Source: Gluconobacter sp. Gdi (GTDB lineage Bacteria; Pseudomonadota; Alphaproteobacteria; Acetobacterales; Acetobacteraceae). Taken from it: DNA of 64,000 bases. Below the pieces are notes generated by a model. That model did no database searches. It was given only the letters and a program-made list of their open reading frames with translations, and was not told where the DNA came from. The position numbers and the translations under genes were made by a program. Below are positions 18,042 through 27,340 of the stretch, in pieces. How positions within the stretch are numbered: position 1 is the first letter of the stretch; every line of letters begins with the position of its first letter. The stretch covers positions 218,982 through 282,981 of the forward strand of contig NZ_BLJQ01000004.1 of assembly GCF_014132155.1 (NCBI RefSeq). The letters run 5' to 3'.

Positions 18042-19321
18042 CTGATCTCAAAGCGCTCACAGTCCATGGGGAAGAGACGGACCTGCACATCCATCCCGCC
18101 CTCATGATCAAACCGCTCGACCACTTCGCCATGCTGGTAAAGCCAGGCCAGTGCCGCACCATCCTGCAGGGACAGGCTGACTTTCACATCCTGCATGGAC
18201 TGCGTCAGGTACTGGTCCAGCGTCTCGAACAAATCAGGGATACCATCGCCTGTGATGGCCGAAATCACCACAGCGTTGTCACGCTTCGGCACGGCTTCAA
18301 CACCGCCGATCAGGTCTGCTTTGTTCAGAACCTCAATTGTTCGCTCCGGCCATTGGGCATCCAGCATGCCGTCCCGCACCATGCCGTCCAGAACATTCAA
18401 CACGTCAGCACGCTGAGCGGCACTATCCGGATGAGCCACATCACGAACATGCAGAATGACATCTGCCTGCGAGACTTCTTCCAACGTCGCCCGGAAGGCA
18501 GCAATCAGTTCTGTCGGCAGATCGCTGATGAATCCCACCGTGTCAGACAGGATAACGTTCCGTCCTGAAGGCAAACGCAGCGCGCGCATCGTAGGGTCCA
18601 GCGTCGCGAAGAGCTGGTTTTCAGCATGGACTGCCGCGCCTGTCAGCGCGTTGAAGAGCGTGGACTTACCCGCATTGGTGTATCCCACAAGGGCAACAAT
18701 CGGGAATGGAACCCGCTTGCGGGCATCCCGATGCAAGCCACGTGTGCGCCGAACCTGCTCCAGCTCTTTTTTGATCCGGCCGATCCGGTCCGCAAGCATT
18801 CGCTTATCTGCTTCGATCTGCGTTTCGCCCGGTCCACCAAGGAAGCCAAAGCCGCCGCGCTGACGCTCAAGATGGGTCCACAGACGTACAAGACGAGAGC
18901 GCTGATATTCGAGGTGGGCCAGTTCGACCTGCAACACACCCTCTCGGGTGGCGGCACGGGCGCCGAAAATATCAAGGATCAGACCCGTCCGGTCCATAAC
19001 CTTGCACCCCAGCGCCTTTTCCAGATTGCGCTGCTGCCCCGGAGACAGGCGGGCATCGATAATGACGACATCAACTTGATCCAGCTTCACGGCTTCGGCA
19101 AGCTGTTCAACCTGCCCGCTACCCAGCAGCGTTGCCGGGCGACGCGCCCGAAGCAGAATTGCCGCCTGCCGAACGATTACCAGTCCGATGGAGGCCGCAA
19201 GACCCACCGCTTCTTCCAGGCGGGCATCTGCAGCCCGGATATCTTCCTGCTGTCCCGATTTCTCCCAAGGGAGAATAACAGCAGCACGCGTGGCAGGCTT
19301 CTTGGTATCAAATCCGCTCAA
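18014..19321 (-). CDS. hflX: GTPase HflX
   Basis: Ribosome-associated GTPase that splits stalled or heat-damaged 70S ribosomes. It is 435 residues. The N-terminal HflX domain contains [18 protein letters not shown] and the family signature [19 protein letters not shown]. The G-domain has [14 protein letters not shown] (G1), DTVGFI (G3) and LNKADL (G4). It begins at a TTG overlapping the hfq stop as TTGA, a coupled and probably weak start. Hfq-HflX order is conserved in many proteobacteria. The last 28 bases run into the convergent OpgC-like gene. Confidence 0.95.
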   Translation of the reverse strand: MSGFDTKKPATRAAVILPWEKSGQQEDIRAADARLEEAVGLAASIGLVIVRQAAILLRARRPATLLGSGQVEQLAEAVKLDQVDVVIIDARLSPGQQRNLEKALGCKVMDRTGLILDIFGARAATREGVLQVELAHLEYQRSRLVRLWTHLERQRGGFGFLGGPGETQIEADKRMLADRIGRIKKELEQVRRTRGLHRDARKRVPFPIVALVGYTNAGKSTLFNALTGAAVHAENQLFATLDPTMRALRLPSGRNVILSDTVGFISDLPTELIAAFRATLEEVSQADVILHVRDVAHPDSAAQRADVLNVLDGMVRDGMLDAQWPERTIEVLNKADLIGGVEAVPKRDNAVVISAITGDGIPDLFETLDQYLTQSMQDVKVSLSLQDGAALAWLYQHGEVVERFDHEGGMDVQVRLFPMDCERFEISYPGRAATA

Positions 19322-19575
19322 AGTTCATTGTCCGCAAACCGCGGGAGGGCTCCCACGGGCATGATTGTACTGATGGCATGCTTGTAAATGAGTTGAACAT
19401 GCCCATCCCGGCGCAGCAGCAGCGTGTGGCTGTCAAACTGAGCTACGACCCCCTGAAGCTTCACGCCATTGACGAGAAACACCGTGACGGGTGCCTCGAT
19501 CTGATGGAGATGCTGGAGGAAAACTTCCTGCACAGCGTCTCTTCCGGCGGAAGTGGATGAAGTTTCTGACGTCAC
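19318..19575 (-). CDS. hfq: RNA chaperone Hfq
   Basis: Sm-like hexameric RNA chaperone of 85 residues that pairs small RNAs with mRNAs. Sm1 is visible as [25 protein letters not shown], and the Sm2 signature YKHAIS lies at residues 64-69, with H65-K66-type residues in place. It has a short Ser/Thr-rich N-terminus and almost no C-terminal tail. It sits between ntrX and hflX, the standard alphaproteobacterial order. Confidence 0.96.
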   Translation of the reverse strand: MTSETSSTSAGRDAVQEVFLQHLHQIEAPVTVFLVNGVKLQGVVAQFDSHTLLLRRDGHVQLIYKHAISTIMPVGALPRFADNEL

Positions 19576-19629
19576 GATAATTTTGACTCGCCGGCCCTGA
19601 GGAAAAAAGGAATTGGGATCACTGCCCGT

Positions 19630-21036
19630 TTATCCCCCGACTGCCGGTGACGTCGAGCGATCTTCCTGTGTGGTAACACCAAGCTGCTTCAGCTTGCGAT
19701 GCAATGCACTGCGTTCCATGCAAACGAAATTGGCCGTACGGCTGATATTGCCACCAAACCGCATGAGTTGAACCTGTAGATACTGCGTTTCAAACAGATC
19801 TCTGGCTTCCCGCAACGGAAGACTCATCACGTCCGCCCCCGAGTTCAGACGCGTCATCGACGGCGCGCCCTGACTGATGGTGGAAGGCAGCATATCTGCA
19901 CGAATGGGATCACTGCCCGAGCCCGGCATCATGATGAGCAGACGCTCCATCAGGTTGCGCAGTTCACGCACATTGCCGGGCCACTCATAAGCCTGCAACG
20001 CCGCAAGCGCATCCACGGAAAGTTCGCGGATCGGCAATCCCGAAGACTGTGCGCAACGCTCCAGAAAGTGCTTGGCCAATCCCGGAATATCTTCACGACG
20101 CTCCCGGAGTGAAGGAATGCGCAGAGGGACCACGGCCAACCGGTAATATAGATCTTCCCGGAAGCGATGCGCCATGATTTCGGACTGAAGATCACGGTTT
20201 GTCGTGGCAATAACCCGCACATCAACCTTGAGGCGCGTGTTGCCTCCAATCCGCTCAAAAGTCTGGTCCTGCAAGGCACGAACGATCTTGCCCTGCGTCT
20301 CCAGCGGCATATCTGCCACCTCGTCGAGCAACAACGTTCCGCGATGAGCACGTTCCAGAACCCCACGGCGTGCGGGCTGGCCGTCCGTACCATCCAGACC
20401 GAACAGCTCTTCTTCAAAACGGTTCGGCGCGAGCGTGGCACAGTTCAGCGCGATGAACGGACCTTCCGCACGACGGGAGCGCGCATGAATCATCCGCGCG
20501 GCCACTTCTTTGCCTGAACCGGCTGGGCCGGTAATCAGCACCCGGGAGTTGGTCGGGGCCACGCGTTCGATCTGGGCCCGAACAGCCGAAACGGCAGCCC
20601 CTTCCCCCGATAGCGTCGTCTCAGGCCCGGCCCGCAGTCGCAGCTCTGCATTTTCGCGCTGCAAACGGGCAGCTTCCAAGGCACGCTGAACCACCAGAAG
20701 CAGACGATCTGACTGGAACGGCTTCTCAATGAAGTCGTAGGCACCATGCTTAAGACTGGCGACAGCCGTCTCAATGGTGCCGTGACCCGAAATCATCAGC
20801 GTCGGCAGACCTGGCTCTTCAGCCTGCATGACCTTGAGCAGTTCAATCCCGTCCAGCTTGGAACCCTGCAACCAGATGTCCAAAATAGCCAGGGACGGCC
20901 TGTGTGCCCTGAAAAGTTCCAAAGCCTGATCGGAGTTCGCGGCCGTGCGGGTCGCATATCCTTCGTCGTTCAGGATACCTTCGATCAGGAACCGGATATC
21001 CGGCTCGTCATCGACGATCAGAATCTCATGTTCCAT
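19630..21036 (-). CDS. ntrX: Nitrogen/redox response regulator NtrX
   Basis: Response regulator of 468 residues: receiver domain (D53 in LAILDIWLQG, K105 region in DFIEKPF), AAA+ central domain with Walker A GPAGSGKE (170-177) and Walker B GTLLLDEVAD, and a C-terminal Fis-type helix-turn-helix (ISRTANFVCMERSALHRKLKQLGV). The GAFTGA loop needed to touch sigma-54 is absent: where it should follow ELFG, the sequence reads LDGTDGQPARRG. NtrX proteins of several alphaproteobacteria share this loss and act without sigma-54. Its start overlaps the ntrY stop by 11 bases. Confidence 0.93.
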   Translation of the reverse strand: MEHEILIVDDEPDIRFLIEGILNDEGYATRTAANSDQALELFRAHRPSLAILDIWLQGSKLDGIELLKVMQAEEPGLPTLMISGHGTIETAVASLKHGAYDFIEKPFQSDRLLLVVQRALEAARLQRENAELRLRAGPETTLSGEGAAVSAVRAQIERVAPTNSRVLITGPAGSGKEVAARMIHARSRRAEGPFIALNCATLAPNRFEEELFGLDGTDGQPARRGVLERAHRGTLLLDEVADMPLETQGKIVRALQDQTFERIGGNTRLKVDVRVIATTNRDLQSEIMAHRFREDLYYRLAVVPLRIPSLRERREDIPGLAKHFLERCAQSSGLPIRELSVDALAALQAYEWPGNVRELRNLMERLLIMMPGSGSDPIRADMLPSTISQGAPSMTRLNSGADVMSLPLREARDLFETQYLQVQLMRFGGNISRTANFVCMERSALHRKLKQLGVTTQEDRSTSPAVGG

Positions 21037-23392
21037 CTGTCACCCTCATGATCCGGTCTTCCTTCTCTCCTGCACCACCCAGCTCCGCCAGAGGCAGAGA
21101 CAGTGTGACGAGTGTCCCGCGCCGTCCGGATGACGGATCGGGGTCCCGATCGGTGAGCTGAAGCATCCCGGCATGGTCCTCCATGATCTTTTTGACAATC
21201 GCAAGGCCAAGACCTGTGCCCTTCGCCTTGTGTGTCACATAAGGCTCGGTCAACCGGTGGCGTTCCCCAGTCGGCAGACCAATCCCGTCGTCTTCTATCC
21301 CTAGCAGGACATGCCCGTCCCGAATGTGCAAGCCCACCACAATGTGTCCAATTGGCTGCATCAGGGCGTCAGACGCGTTTTCCCGCGATTTTCCGCGGTC
21401 TGTCATGGTTATGGCATCTGCCGCATTCTGCAGAAGGTTTGTCAATGCCTGCCCTATGAGTCGCCGATCGCACCGAACGATAGGCCCTGAGGGCGGCAGA
21501 TCCCGTGTTTCGAACACAATGTCGGGATGAGCGTTTCTTTGCAGCACCAGTGCTTCACGGCAGATCCGGGAAAAGTCCTCGTTCTGCATCACGGGTTGTG
21601 GCATCCGTGCAAAAGCAGAGAACTCATCCACCATTCGGCCGATATCCCCAACCTGCCGGACAATTGTATCTACAAGCTGCGTATATGTGTCGGGATCGCT
21701 CTGAATTTCTTTCAGGAAGCGCCTTTTCAGCCGCTCTGCTGCAAGCTGGATTGGCGTCAAGGGGTTCTTGATTTCATGCGCCACGCGTCGGGCCACGTCA
21801 GCCCAAGCCGCTTTACGCTGCGCTGACTGAAGCGCCGTGATGTCATCGAAGGTTACGACGTATCCAGCGACATCCGTGCCGCGGAGTTCGGCCACAATCC
21901 GCACCAGGAGTGTTCGTCCGGCACCGGCACCGCCACCGTCACCAGGCCCTCCCGGGCGCTGTGCGCCATCTGTATCCACTTGAATTTCATCAGTATGGAC
22001 GCGTTCCGGCGCCTGCCTTGCCTTGTCCAGCAAAGCTGAAAATTCCGGGACACTGACAGAGAGCCTCATACCGATCGCGGGTTGCAAATCCCGCTGGAGC
22101 ACGACGGAAGCAGCCCTATTCGGCAGTTCGATCACCTGTCCCCGGTCCAGACCAATGACGCCCGCCGACACGCCCGCCAGAACAGTTTCCGTAAATCGCC
22201 GACGCTCATTGATCTGATCGTAAGCCTGCATCAGTTCTGACCGCTGACTCTCAAGCTGGTCGGTCATACGATTGAAGGCCCTGGAGAGCCCCACAACCTC
22301 ATCGTCCTTTTCGCGGCTCGTCTTTGCTGGCACCGGAACACGAACACCCAGATCGCCTTGGGAAATGCGCGTTGCTGCAAGAATGAGAAGGCCTAGCGGG
22401 TTTGCAATACGGTTGGCCAGCGCAAGCCCTGTCAACATGCCAACAGCCAACACCAGCAATCCCATCAGGCCGAAGATCACCACAACAGTGACCTGCGTTT
22501 TACCCCGATTGGCAATCATGTGCTGGTAATCCTGCACGAGCTCGTTGGTACGCCGCATATGCTCGAGGACATCAGGATCGACAGGTCGGGTAATGACCAG
22601 CATAAGCCCCGAATTCCCGCCCAGCGAGACAATGGCGCGCACCATGCGCTGATCAGGGCGGTTGAGAATGGCGACGTCTCCCCCGCGTGCCATCTCCACC
22701 ACAGACTTGGGCGGTAAAGGCGGCAGGGTATTCATGTCCGTCTTGCCAAGAAGACCACCGACACCCAGGACTTTGTCCGTGAGCGGATCGAAGACCTCCG
22801 CATCGGTCAAACCACGCTCGTAAACCTCATCGTCCAGCAGTTCCTGCAGACGGGATGGACTGTGGAACAGGTCTGTCCCGTGCGTGAACAGCTCATCGTT
22901 CTGAATAAGGATCAGCGTATTTGCGAGGGCAAATGCTTCTGTACGGATATTGTCGTTATGCTCCCGCAAATACCCCGCAGCTACAGAGCGGGCCTCCGTC
23001 AGAGCATTACTGACGCGATTGGAAAACCAGATCTCCACGCCGTAATGGAAGAATAGCGCTGCTACAGCTCCCACGACGATGGTCGGTGCAACAGCGACAA
23101 TTCCAAACAGGGTAATGAGGCGCGCATGAAGCCTTGCACCGGCTAGCCCAAGCCGCCGTTCCGCCATCATGCGCCCGATCTGCACCACGCCTGCTGCCGT
23201 GATCAGCATGAGCATGATGAAGTCGAGCAGGAAGATGATGGCCTGCACCTGCGGACGATGCGCCAGTGACATGCCGCCCGCGAGAACGACAAAAGTCGCG
23301 AACGCCAGAATCAGTGCCATGACGGTTAGAAGAACCACCCCGTTGGCGCTTGTCAGTCGTCTCAGCACACGCCCCGGAGAAAAAGAACTCAC
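21026..23392 (-). CDS. ntrY: Sensor histidine kinase NtrY
   Basis: Inner-membrane sensor kinase of 788 residues and partner of NtrX. Order: several N-terminal transmembrane segments (first about 110 residues and one near 310-335), a periplasmic-type loop, HAMP (NRIANPLGLLILAATRISQGDL), PAS region, HisKA with the phospho-acceptor motif RVAHEIKNPLTPIQL (near residue 538) and HATPase with DDGIGLP and GTGLGLAIVKKIMEDH. A Gly-rich stretch (RPGGPGDGGGAGAGR) interrupts the PAS region. It overlaps the ntrC-like gene by 4 bases and ntrX by 11, so the three are translationally linked. Confidence 0.94.
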   Translation of the reverse strand: MSSFSPGRVLRRLTSANGVVLLTVMALILAFATFVVLAGGMSLAHRPQVQAIIFLLDFIMLMLITAAGVVQIGRMMAERRLGLAGARLHARLITLFGIVAVAPTIVVGAVAALFFHYGVEIWFSNRVSNALTEARSVAAGYLREHNDNIRTEAFALANTLILIQNDELFTHGTDLFHSPSRLQELLDDEVYERGLTDAEVFDPLTDKVLGVGGLLGKTDMNTLPPLPPKSVVEMARGGDVAILNRPDQRMVRAIVSLGGNSGLMLVITRPVDPDVLEHMRRTNELVQDYQHMIANRGKTQVTVVVIFGLMGLLVLAVGMLTGLALANRIANPLGLLILAATRISQGDLGVRVPVPAKTSREKDDEVVGLSRAFNRMTDQLESQRSELMQAYDQINERRRFTETVLAGVSAGVIGLDRGQVIELPNRAASVVLQRDLQPAIGMRLSVSVPEFSALLDKARQAPERVHTDEIQVDTDGAQRPGGPGDGGGAGAGRTLLVRIVAELRGTDVAGYVVTFDDITALQSAQRKAAWADVARRVAHEIKNPLTPIQLAAERLKRRFLKEIQSDPDTYTQLVDTIVRQVGDIGRMVDEFSAFARMPQPVMQNEDFSRICREALVLQRNAHPDIVFETRDLPPSGPIVRCDRRLIGQALTNLLQNAADAITMTDRGKSRENASDALMQPIGHIVVGLHIRDGHVLLGIEDDGIGLPTGERHRLTEPYVTHKAKGTGLGLAIVKKIMEDHAGMLQLTDRDPDPSSGRRGTLVTLSLPLAELGGAGEKEDRIMRVTDGT

Positions 23393-24117
23393 TCGTCACT
23401 TCCCTTTGGAACCGTAATATCCAGTTCCCTGATTTTCTTGCGCAACGTGTTGCGGTTCAGCCCAAGCATGGCGGCCGCGCGAAGCTGGTTCCCGCCTGTT
23501 CTCCGCAGGACCATGGTGATAAGCGGCCGCTCGACTTCCCCCACCACGCTGGCATGCAGATCACCCGCATCATTTTCCAGACCCGTCTCAAAATACTCAA
23601 TCAACGGACGTTCGAGAGCCCGTGCCAGCCCCCGTGGCCGATCATTTTTAGTGCCTGGCAGACGACAGACCGCACTAATGCGCTCAGGTCCGAGGCGCTG
23701 CGACGGCTCGAATGCGGCCAACCAGCGATGCAGACCGCTTTGAAAATTACCCTGCCGCAGCAGAAGGGTCAGGTCATGCCTGCTGGCGGCAATCACACGC
23801 AGATCCGTCTCCGGACGCTCAATCTCCGAAACAAACCGGACCTGTAACGCAGGGCACAGGCAGTCAATCTCATCGACAAGCAGAGTCCCGCCCTGCGCCT
23901 GCTCGAACCAGCCGCTTTCACGCCCTCCGAACAGAGCATCTTCGCGCAGTGCACAGGGGGTAGCTGTCAGCGCCGCGACCACAAATGGCTGCTGCGCCCG
24001 AACACTATGCGTGTGCAGTCGACGCGCCACGTCCTGACGATCAAGCCGGGATGCCCCATACAGAAACATCGGACGGCATGCTTCATCCGCCAGCAAGGGC
24101 TCAGCCTGCATCACCAT
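23389..24117 (-). CDS. Truncated, degenerate NtrC-like regulator
   Basis: A 242-residue remnant of NtrC in the position where ntrC normally stands. There is no receiver domain. The AAA+ part is eroded: the Walker A position reads FLYGASRLDRQDVA with no GxxGxGK, ELFG-GAFTGA is reduced to ALFGGRESGWFEQA, but Walker B survives as GGTLLVDEID. The C-terminal Fis-type DNA-binding helix-turn-helix is intact (TGGNQLRAAAMLGLNRNTLRKKI). The reading frame is open and coupled to ntrY, so it is probably expressed, perhaps as a DNA-binding protein without ATPase or phosphorylation control. ntrB, its usual kinase, is missing. Confidence 0.8.
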   Translation of the reverse strand: MVMQAEPLLADEACRPMFLYGASRLDRQDVARRLHTHSVRAQQPFVVAALTATPCALREDALFGGRESGWFEQAQGGTLLVDEIDCLCPALQVRFVSEIERPETDLRVIAASRHDLTLLLRQGNFQSGLHRWLAAFEPSQRLGPERISAVCRLPGTKNDRPRGLARALERPLIEYFETGLENDAGDLHASVVGEVERPLITMVLRRTGGNQLRAAAMLGLNRNTLRKKIRELDITVPKGSDE

Positions 24118-24138
24118 CCCTGACTAAACCTTGGCCGG

Positions 24139-25230
24139 TCAGGCTGCTTCACTGCATCCATCACGCGGCATGCTGCCGGCTGGTCCGTTCTCACGGTCCC
24201 GGACAACGCCCGCTTCGATGTTCCGGTCATAGAACTCTTCCAACATGGAGATTGCTTCCGGCGCGTTATCCACACGATTAATGGCGGAACGGAATGTTGC
24301 AGAGCCGGGCAGACCGCCGGAGTACCAGGACACATGCTTGCGCGCCAGACGCAGACCGGGGCGCTCCCCGAAATGATCCAGCATCATCCTGTAGTGACGC
24401 AGGGCAATGGACTTTTCCGTTGCCAGATCCGGGTCCGGAACGTCCTGCCCGGTTTTCAGGGACTGAGCCACCTGCGCCGTGAACCACGGACGGCCATAAC
24501 ACCCTCGCCCGATCATCACGCCATCCGCGCCAGACTGATGAAGTGCCTCACGTGCATCACGGATCGTATTGATGTCGCCATTCACGATCACCGGCAGACC
24601 CACAGCATCCTTCACGGTCTTTACGAAACGCCAGTCTGCAGTTCCGTTATAGAACATCTGACGGGTGCGCCCATGAACCGTCACGAGCCGGATTCCGCTC
24701 TCTTCCGCAATTTTCGCAAGCCGTGGTGCATTGAGGGAGTCGTGATCCCAGCCCATCCGCATCTTGAGCGTCACGGGAACGTTCACGGCCCTTGCCGTAG
24801 CCTCAAGAATCTTTCCAGCCTGCACTTCGTCCCGCATCAGGGCGGAACCCGCCATCTGGCCGATCGCGACCTTCTTCACAGGGCAACCGAAATTGATGTC
24901 GATGAGGTTTGCACCGCCATCGACCGCAATTTTCGCAGCCTGCGCCATCGCATCCGGATCACACCCTGCGAGCTGAACCGCATTCGGGCCATTCCCGGCC
25001 GAACGCGCCATGCGCATGGTGTTCTCGTTCTCCCGGATCATTGCCCAGGATGCGATCATTTCAGACACTACCAGTCCCGCGCCAAGGTCGCGCGCAAGCT
25101 GGCGGAACGGCAGATCCGTAACCCCTGAAAGCGGAGCAAGGATCACCGGATCTTCGATCACTACGCCCTGGCCAAGATCAATGGGCGCGAGAACGCGGTT
25201 CGGGGGAGCGGAAGAGGAGGAAGCTGTCAT
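24139..25230 (-). CDS. dusB: tRNA-dihydrouridine synthase DusB (NifR3)
   Basis: Flavoenzyme of 363 residues that reduces uridine to dihydrouridine in tRNA. It shows the Dus pattern: [20 protein letters not shown] near the N-terminus, [10 protein letters not shown] with the catalytic Cys, [28 protein letters not shown] and [13 protein letters not shown] for FMN phosphate binding. It leads the dusB-ntrC'-ntrY-ntrX-hfq-hflX run. In related bacteria ntrB lies directly after dusB; here only 21 bases separate dusB from the ntrC remnant. Confidence 0.95.
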   Translation of the reverse strand: MTASSSSAPPNRVLAPIDLGQGVVIEDPVILAPLSGVTDLPFRQLARDLGAGLVVSEMIASWAMIRENENTMRMARSAGNGPNAVQLAGCDPDAMAQAAKIAVDGGANLIDINFGCPVKKVAIGQMAGSALMRDEVQAGKILEATARAVNVPVTLKMRMGWDHDSLNAPRLAKIAEESGIRLVTVHGRTRQMFYNGTADWRFVKTVKDAVGLPVIVNGDINTIRDAREALHQSGADGVMIGRGCYGRPWFTAQVAQSLKTGQDVPDPDLATEKSIALRHYRMMLDHFGERPGLRLARKHVSWYSGGLPGSATFRSAINRVDNAPEAISMLEEFYDRNIEAGVVRDRENGPAGSMPRDGCSEAA

Positions 25231-25358
25231 GACACTGTTAATTTACCGATGCACTCTCTCAAGCGCAAACGGTCCTTTGCCACGAAACCGTTAATGCCCC
25301 TGAAACGCTATCGACTTGCATCTCTTTCATACTTTGCAATGCGACGCAGGAGGTTTTC

Positions 25359-26168
25359 ATGCCCCACATCACCGCGAGCGACGGAACACGCATTCATTAC
25401 GAAGAACAGGGGCATGGACGCCCCCTCGTCCTGATCCACGGATGGACATTTTCTGGCCGGTTTTTCCACCGCAACGTCGAAGCCCTGTCCGAGCATGCAC
25501 GTGTCATCACCATGGATCTGCGCGGACACGGACGCTCGGACAAACCAAAACACGGTTACCGCATCGCAAGACTAGCCGCAGACCTGCGAGACCTGATTGG
25601 TGCATTGAACCTAAAGGATGCGACCGTTCTGGGCTGGTCCATCGGGTGCCCCGTTATCTGGTCCTATCTGGAACTGTTCGGGCAGGATCGGCTCAGAAGC
25701 GCCATTTTCGTTCAACAGACGCCGAAACAGTATTACTCTCCGGAATGGAAGCTGGGTCACGCAACCTGCTACGATCAGGCCGGTCTGGCTTATCTTCAGC
25801 AGCAGGTTTTTCTGGATGCTGAAAACTTTGACCGCGGCAATCTGGCAGACTGCCTGAGCCGGGACATTCCAGAAGACGAGAAAGCTTTCCTGCTTCGGGA
25901 AATGGCCGCCAGCCCGGACTATGCCCGCGCCGCCATGATGGCCGATCACACCACACAGGACTGGCGGGACGTTTTGCCGCACCTCAAACTGCGATCCCTT
26001 ATGATGGTCGCGGAGAAGGACAAAATCCTGCCCGCAGGGGGGCCAGCCTGGGTGGCCGATCATATGCCGAACTGTGAAGCCGTTTTCTTTAAGGATAGCG
26101 CGCACATGGTCTTCATCGACGAAACCGAAAAATTCAATCGGACCGTTATCGAGTTCCTGAAAGGCTGA
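25359..26168 (+). CDS. Alpha/beta hydrolase
   Basis: Cytoplasmic alpha/beta-hydrolase fold protein of 269 residues. The oxyanion region LVLIHGWTFSGR (23-34), MDLRGHGRSDKP and the nucleophile elbow GWSIGC (S94) are clear. An Asp in VAEKDKILP and His in KDSAHMVFI complete the catalytic triad. The pattern resembles non-heme haloperoxidase/esterase-type hydrolases, but the substrate is unknown. A strong AGGAGG ribosome site precedes the ATG, and the next gene follows 5 bases after the stop. Confidence 0.85.
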   Translation: MPHITASDGTRIHYEEQGHGRPLVLIHGWTFSGRFFHRNVEALSEHARVITMDLRGHGRSDKPKHGYRIARLAADLRDLIGALNLKDATVLGWSIGCPVIWSYLELFGQDRLRSAIFVQQTPKQYYSPEWKLGHATCYDQAGLAYLQQQVFLDAENFDRGNLADCLSRDIPEDEKAFLLREMAASPDYARAAMMADHTTQDWRDVLPHLKLRSLMMVAEKDKILPAGGPAWVADHMPNCEAVFFKDSAHMVFIDETEKFNRTVIEFLKG

Positions 26169-26173
26169 TTCCG

Positions 26174-27019
26174 ATGTCCCTGCCCTTTCTGTTCGGCATG
26201 AACGAATTTACCACCCAGCCCTGGTCCTTCGAAGAAGATGTCGCACGCTACAAAGCAGCAGGCGTACAGGCAATCGAGATCTGCGAAGCGAAGCTGGACC
26301 CTGCACGCATCCATGAACAGATGTCTCTTGCTGCCAACAGCGGCATGACCATCAGCGCCATTCAGCCTTCTGTCCGTACCTTCTTCGACAGCCGGATGGC
26401 CCCTGAACCAACCGACCCGGCCCAGCGTGCAGCATGCCTCAGGAAAAGCCTTGAGACTCTTGCGCCCTATGCGCCCGGCGCCGTTTTTGTCACCAACACA
26501 GGCGCTCCACCCAATGGGAACATGCATCGCGTCATGGATGAGACCGCACGTTATCTGCGAGACTTGTGCCCGCTGGCGGCTGATCTGGGCGTTTCCCTGT
26601 CGCTGGAGCCGCTAAATCCCACATCCGTCAATGTTGAGAGCGCAATCTGGACGATAGAGCAGGCCCTGGAGATCATTGATGGTGTTGGCCACCCAGCGAT
26701 GGGCCTTTGCCTGGATTACTGGAACATCTGGCAACAAGACGACGTCTGTGGTGCCATTCGGAAAGCTGGCAAGAAAATCAACGTTCTTCAGGTGAGCGAC
26801 TGGCGGACGCCATATTCTGCCACGGATCGGCTCATTCCCGGCGATGGCGTCATTCCTCTGCATGACATGCTTCGCGCCACCTGGGAGGCGGGCTTTCGTG
26901 GAGCCTGCACCGTCGAAATTTTCTCGTCAGAGGTTCCGGACAGTCTCTATGACGGAGATCTCGAGGCTCTTATCAGTCAATCACGCAAGGGACTGGAGAA
27001 TGCCTGGAACAAGGCCTGA
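26174..27019 (+). CDS. Sugar phosphate isomerase/epimerase-like TIM-barrel protein
   Basis: A 281-residue protein of the AP-endonuclease-2/xylose-isomerase-like TIM-barrel superfamily. Supporting segments are YKAAGVQAIEICEAKLDP, LSLEPLNPTSVNVE, GLCLDYWNIWQ, LQVSDWRTPYS and ACTVEIFSSEVPD, which place the usual Glu/Asp/His metal ligands along the barrel. Family members isomerise or epimerise sugars and sugar acids. It is co-transcribed with the hydrolase 5 bases upstream and convergent with the small minus-strand gene at 27022. Substrate not predictable. Confidence 0.8.
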   Translation: MSLPFLFGMNEFTTQPWSFEEDVARYKAAGVQAIEICEAKLDPARIHEQMSLAANSGMTISAIQPSVRTFFDSRMAPEPTDPAQRAACLRKSLETLAPYAPGAVFVTNTGAPPNGNMHRVMDETARYLRDLCPLAADLGVSLSLEPLNPTSVNVESAIWTIEQALEIIDGVGHPAMGLCLDYWNIWQQDDVCGAIRKAGKKINVLQVSDWRTPYSATDRLIPGDGVIPLHDMLRATWEAGFRGACTVEIFSSEVPDSLYDGDLEALISQSRKGLENAWNKA

Positions 27020-27021
27020 CA

Positions 27022-27237
27022 TCAGCCAGTCGGACCAATTTCCAGCCGATGCCGGGTCATGCCGGCATCCGTGATCACAAAACGACCGTCTTCGCGCAGG
27101 CGAACGAACCCCATGCGCTCCAGGCGCTCAAGGCAGGGCTGGTCACGCAGACCTGTTGGCCGCCCTGCATCGCCACAAAGCAGAAGTCGGTGCAGGGTCG
27201 AGCGGCAACATGTTTCTAGATAGGGTTCTTCCCACAT
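27022..27237 (-). CDS. Small winged-helix-like protein
   Basis: A 71-residue reading frame starting at ATG 27237: CCRSTLHRLLLCGDAGRP, then CLERLERMGFVRLREDGRF and VITDAGMTRHRLEIG. The pattern of two helices and a beta wing resembles a compact MarR/wHTH domain, so a DNA-binding role is possible. The frame stays open far upstream, but that part lies antisense to pyrD and has no protein-like character, so the short start is used. No good ribosome site is visible. Convergent with the TIM-barrel gene. Confidence 0.5.
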   Translation of the reverse strand: MWEEPYLETCCRSTLHRLLLCGDAGRPTGLRDQPCLERLERMGFVRLREDGRFVITDAGMTRHRLEIGPTG

Positions 27238-27340
27238 TGTTTCGCGTCTATCGCGTCCCCATGCTCCCGCCAACCCCTCTCCCCTCACGTTCTGCCCCAC
27301 CACGTGCACGCTGCTCAGGTTTGCGGTAAGGGAAAGACTC

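Noticed and set aside
24334..25128. A 264-codon plus-strand frame across dusB
   Set aside because: Antisense to dusB, which has all its family motifs; composition is His/Arg-rich as expected for a shadow frame.
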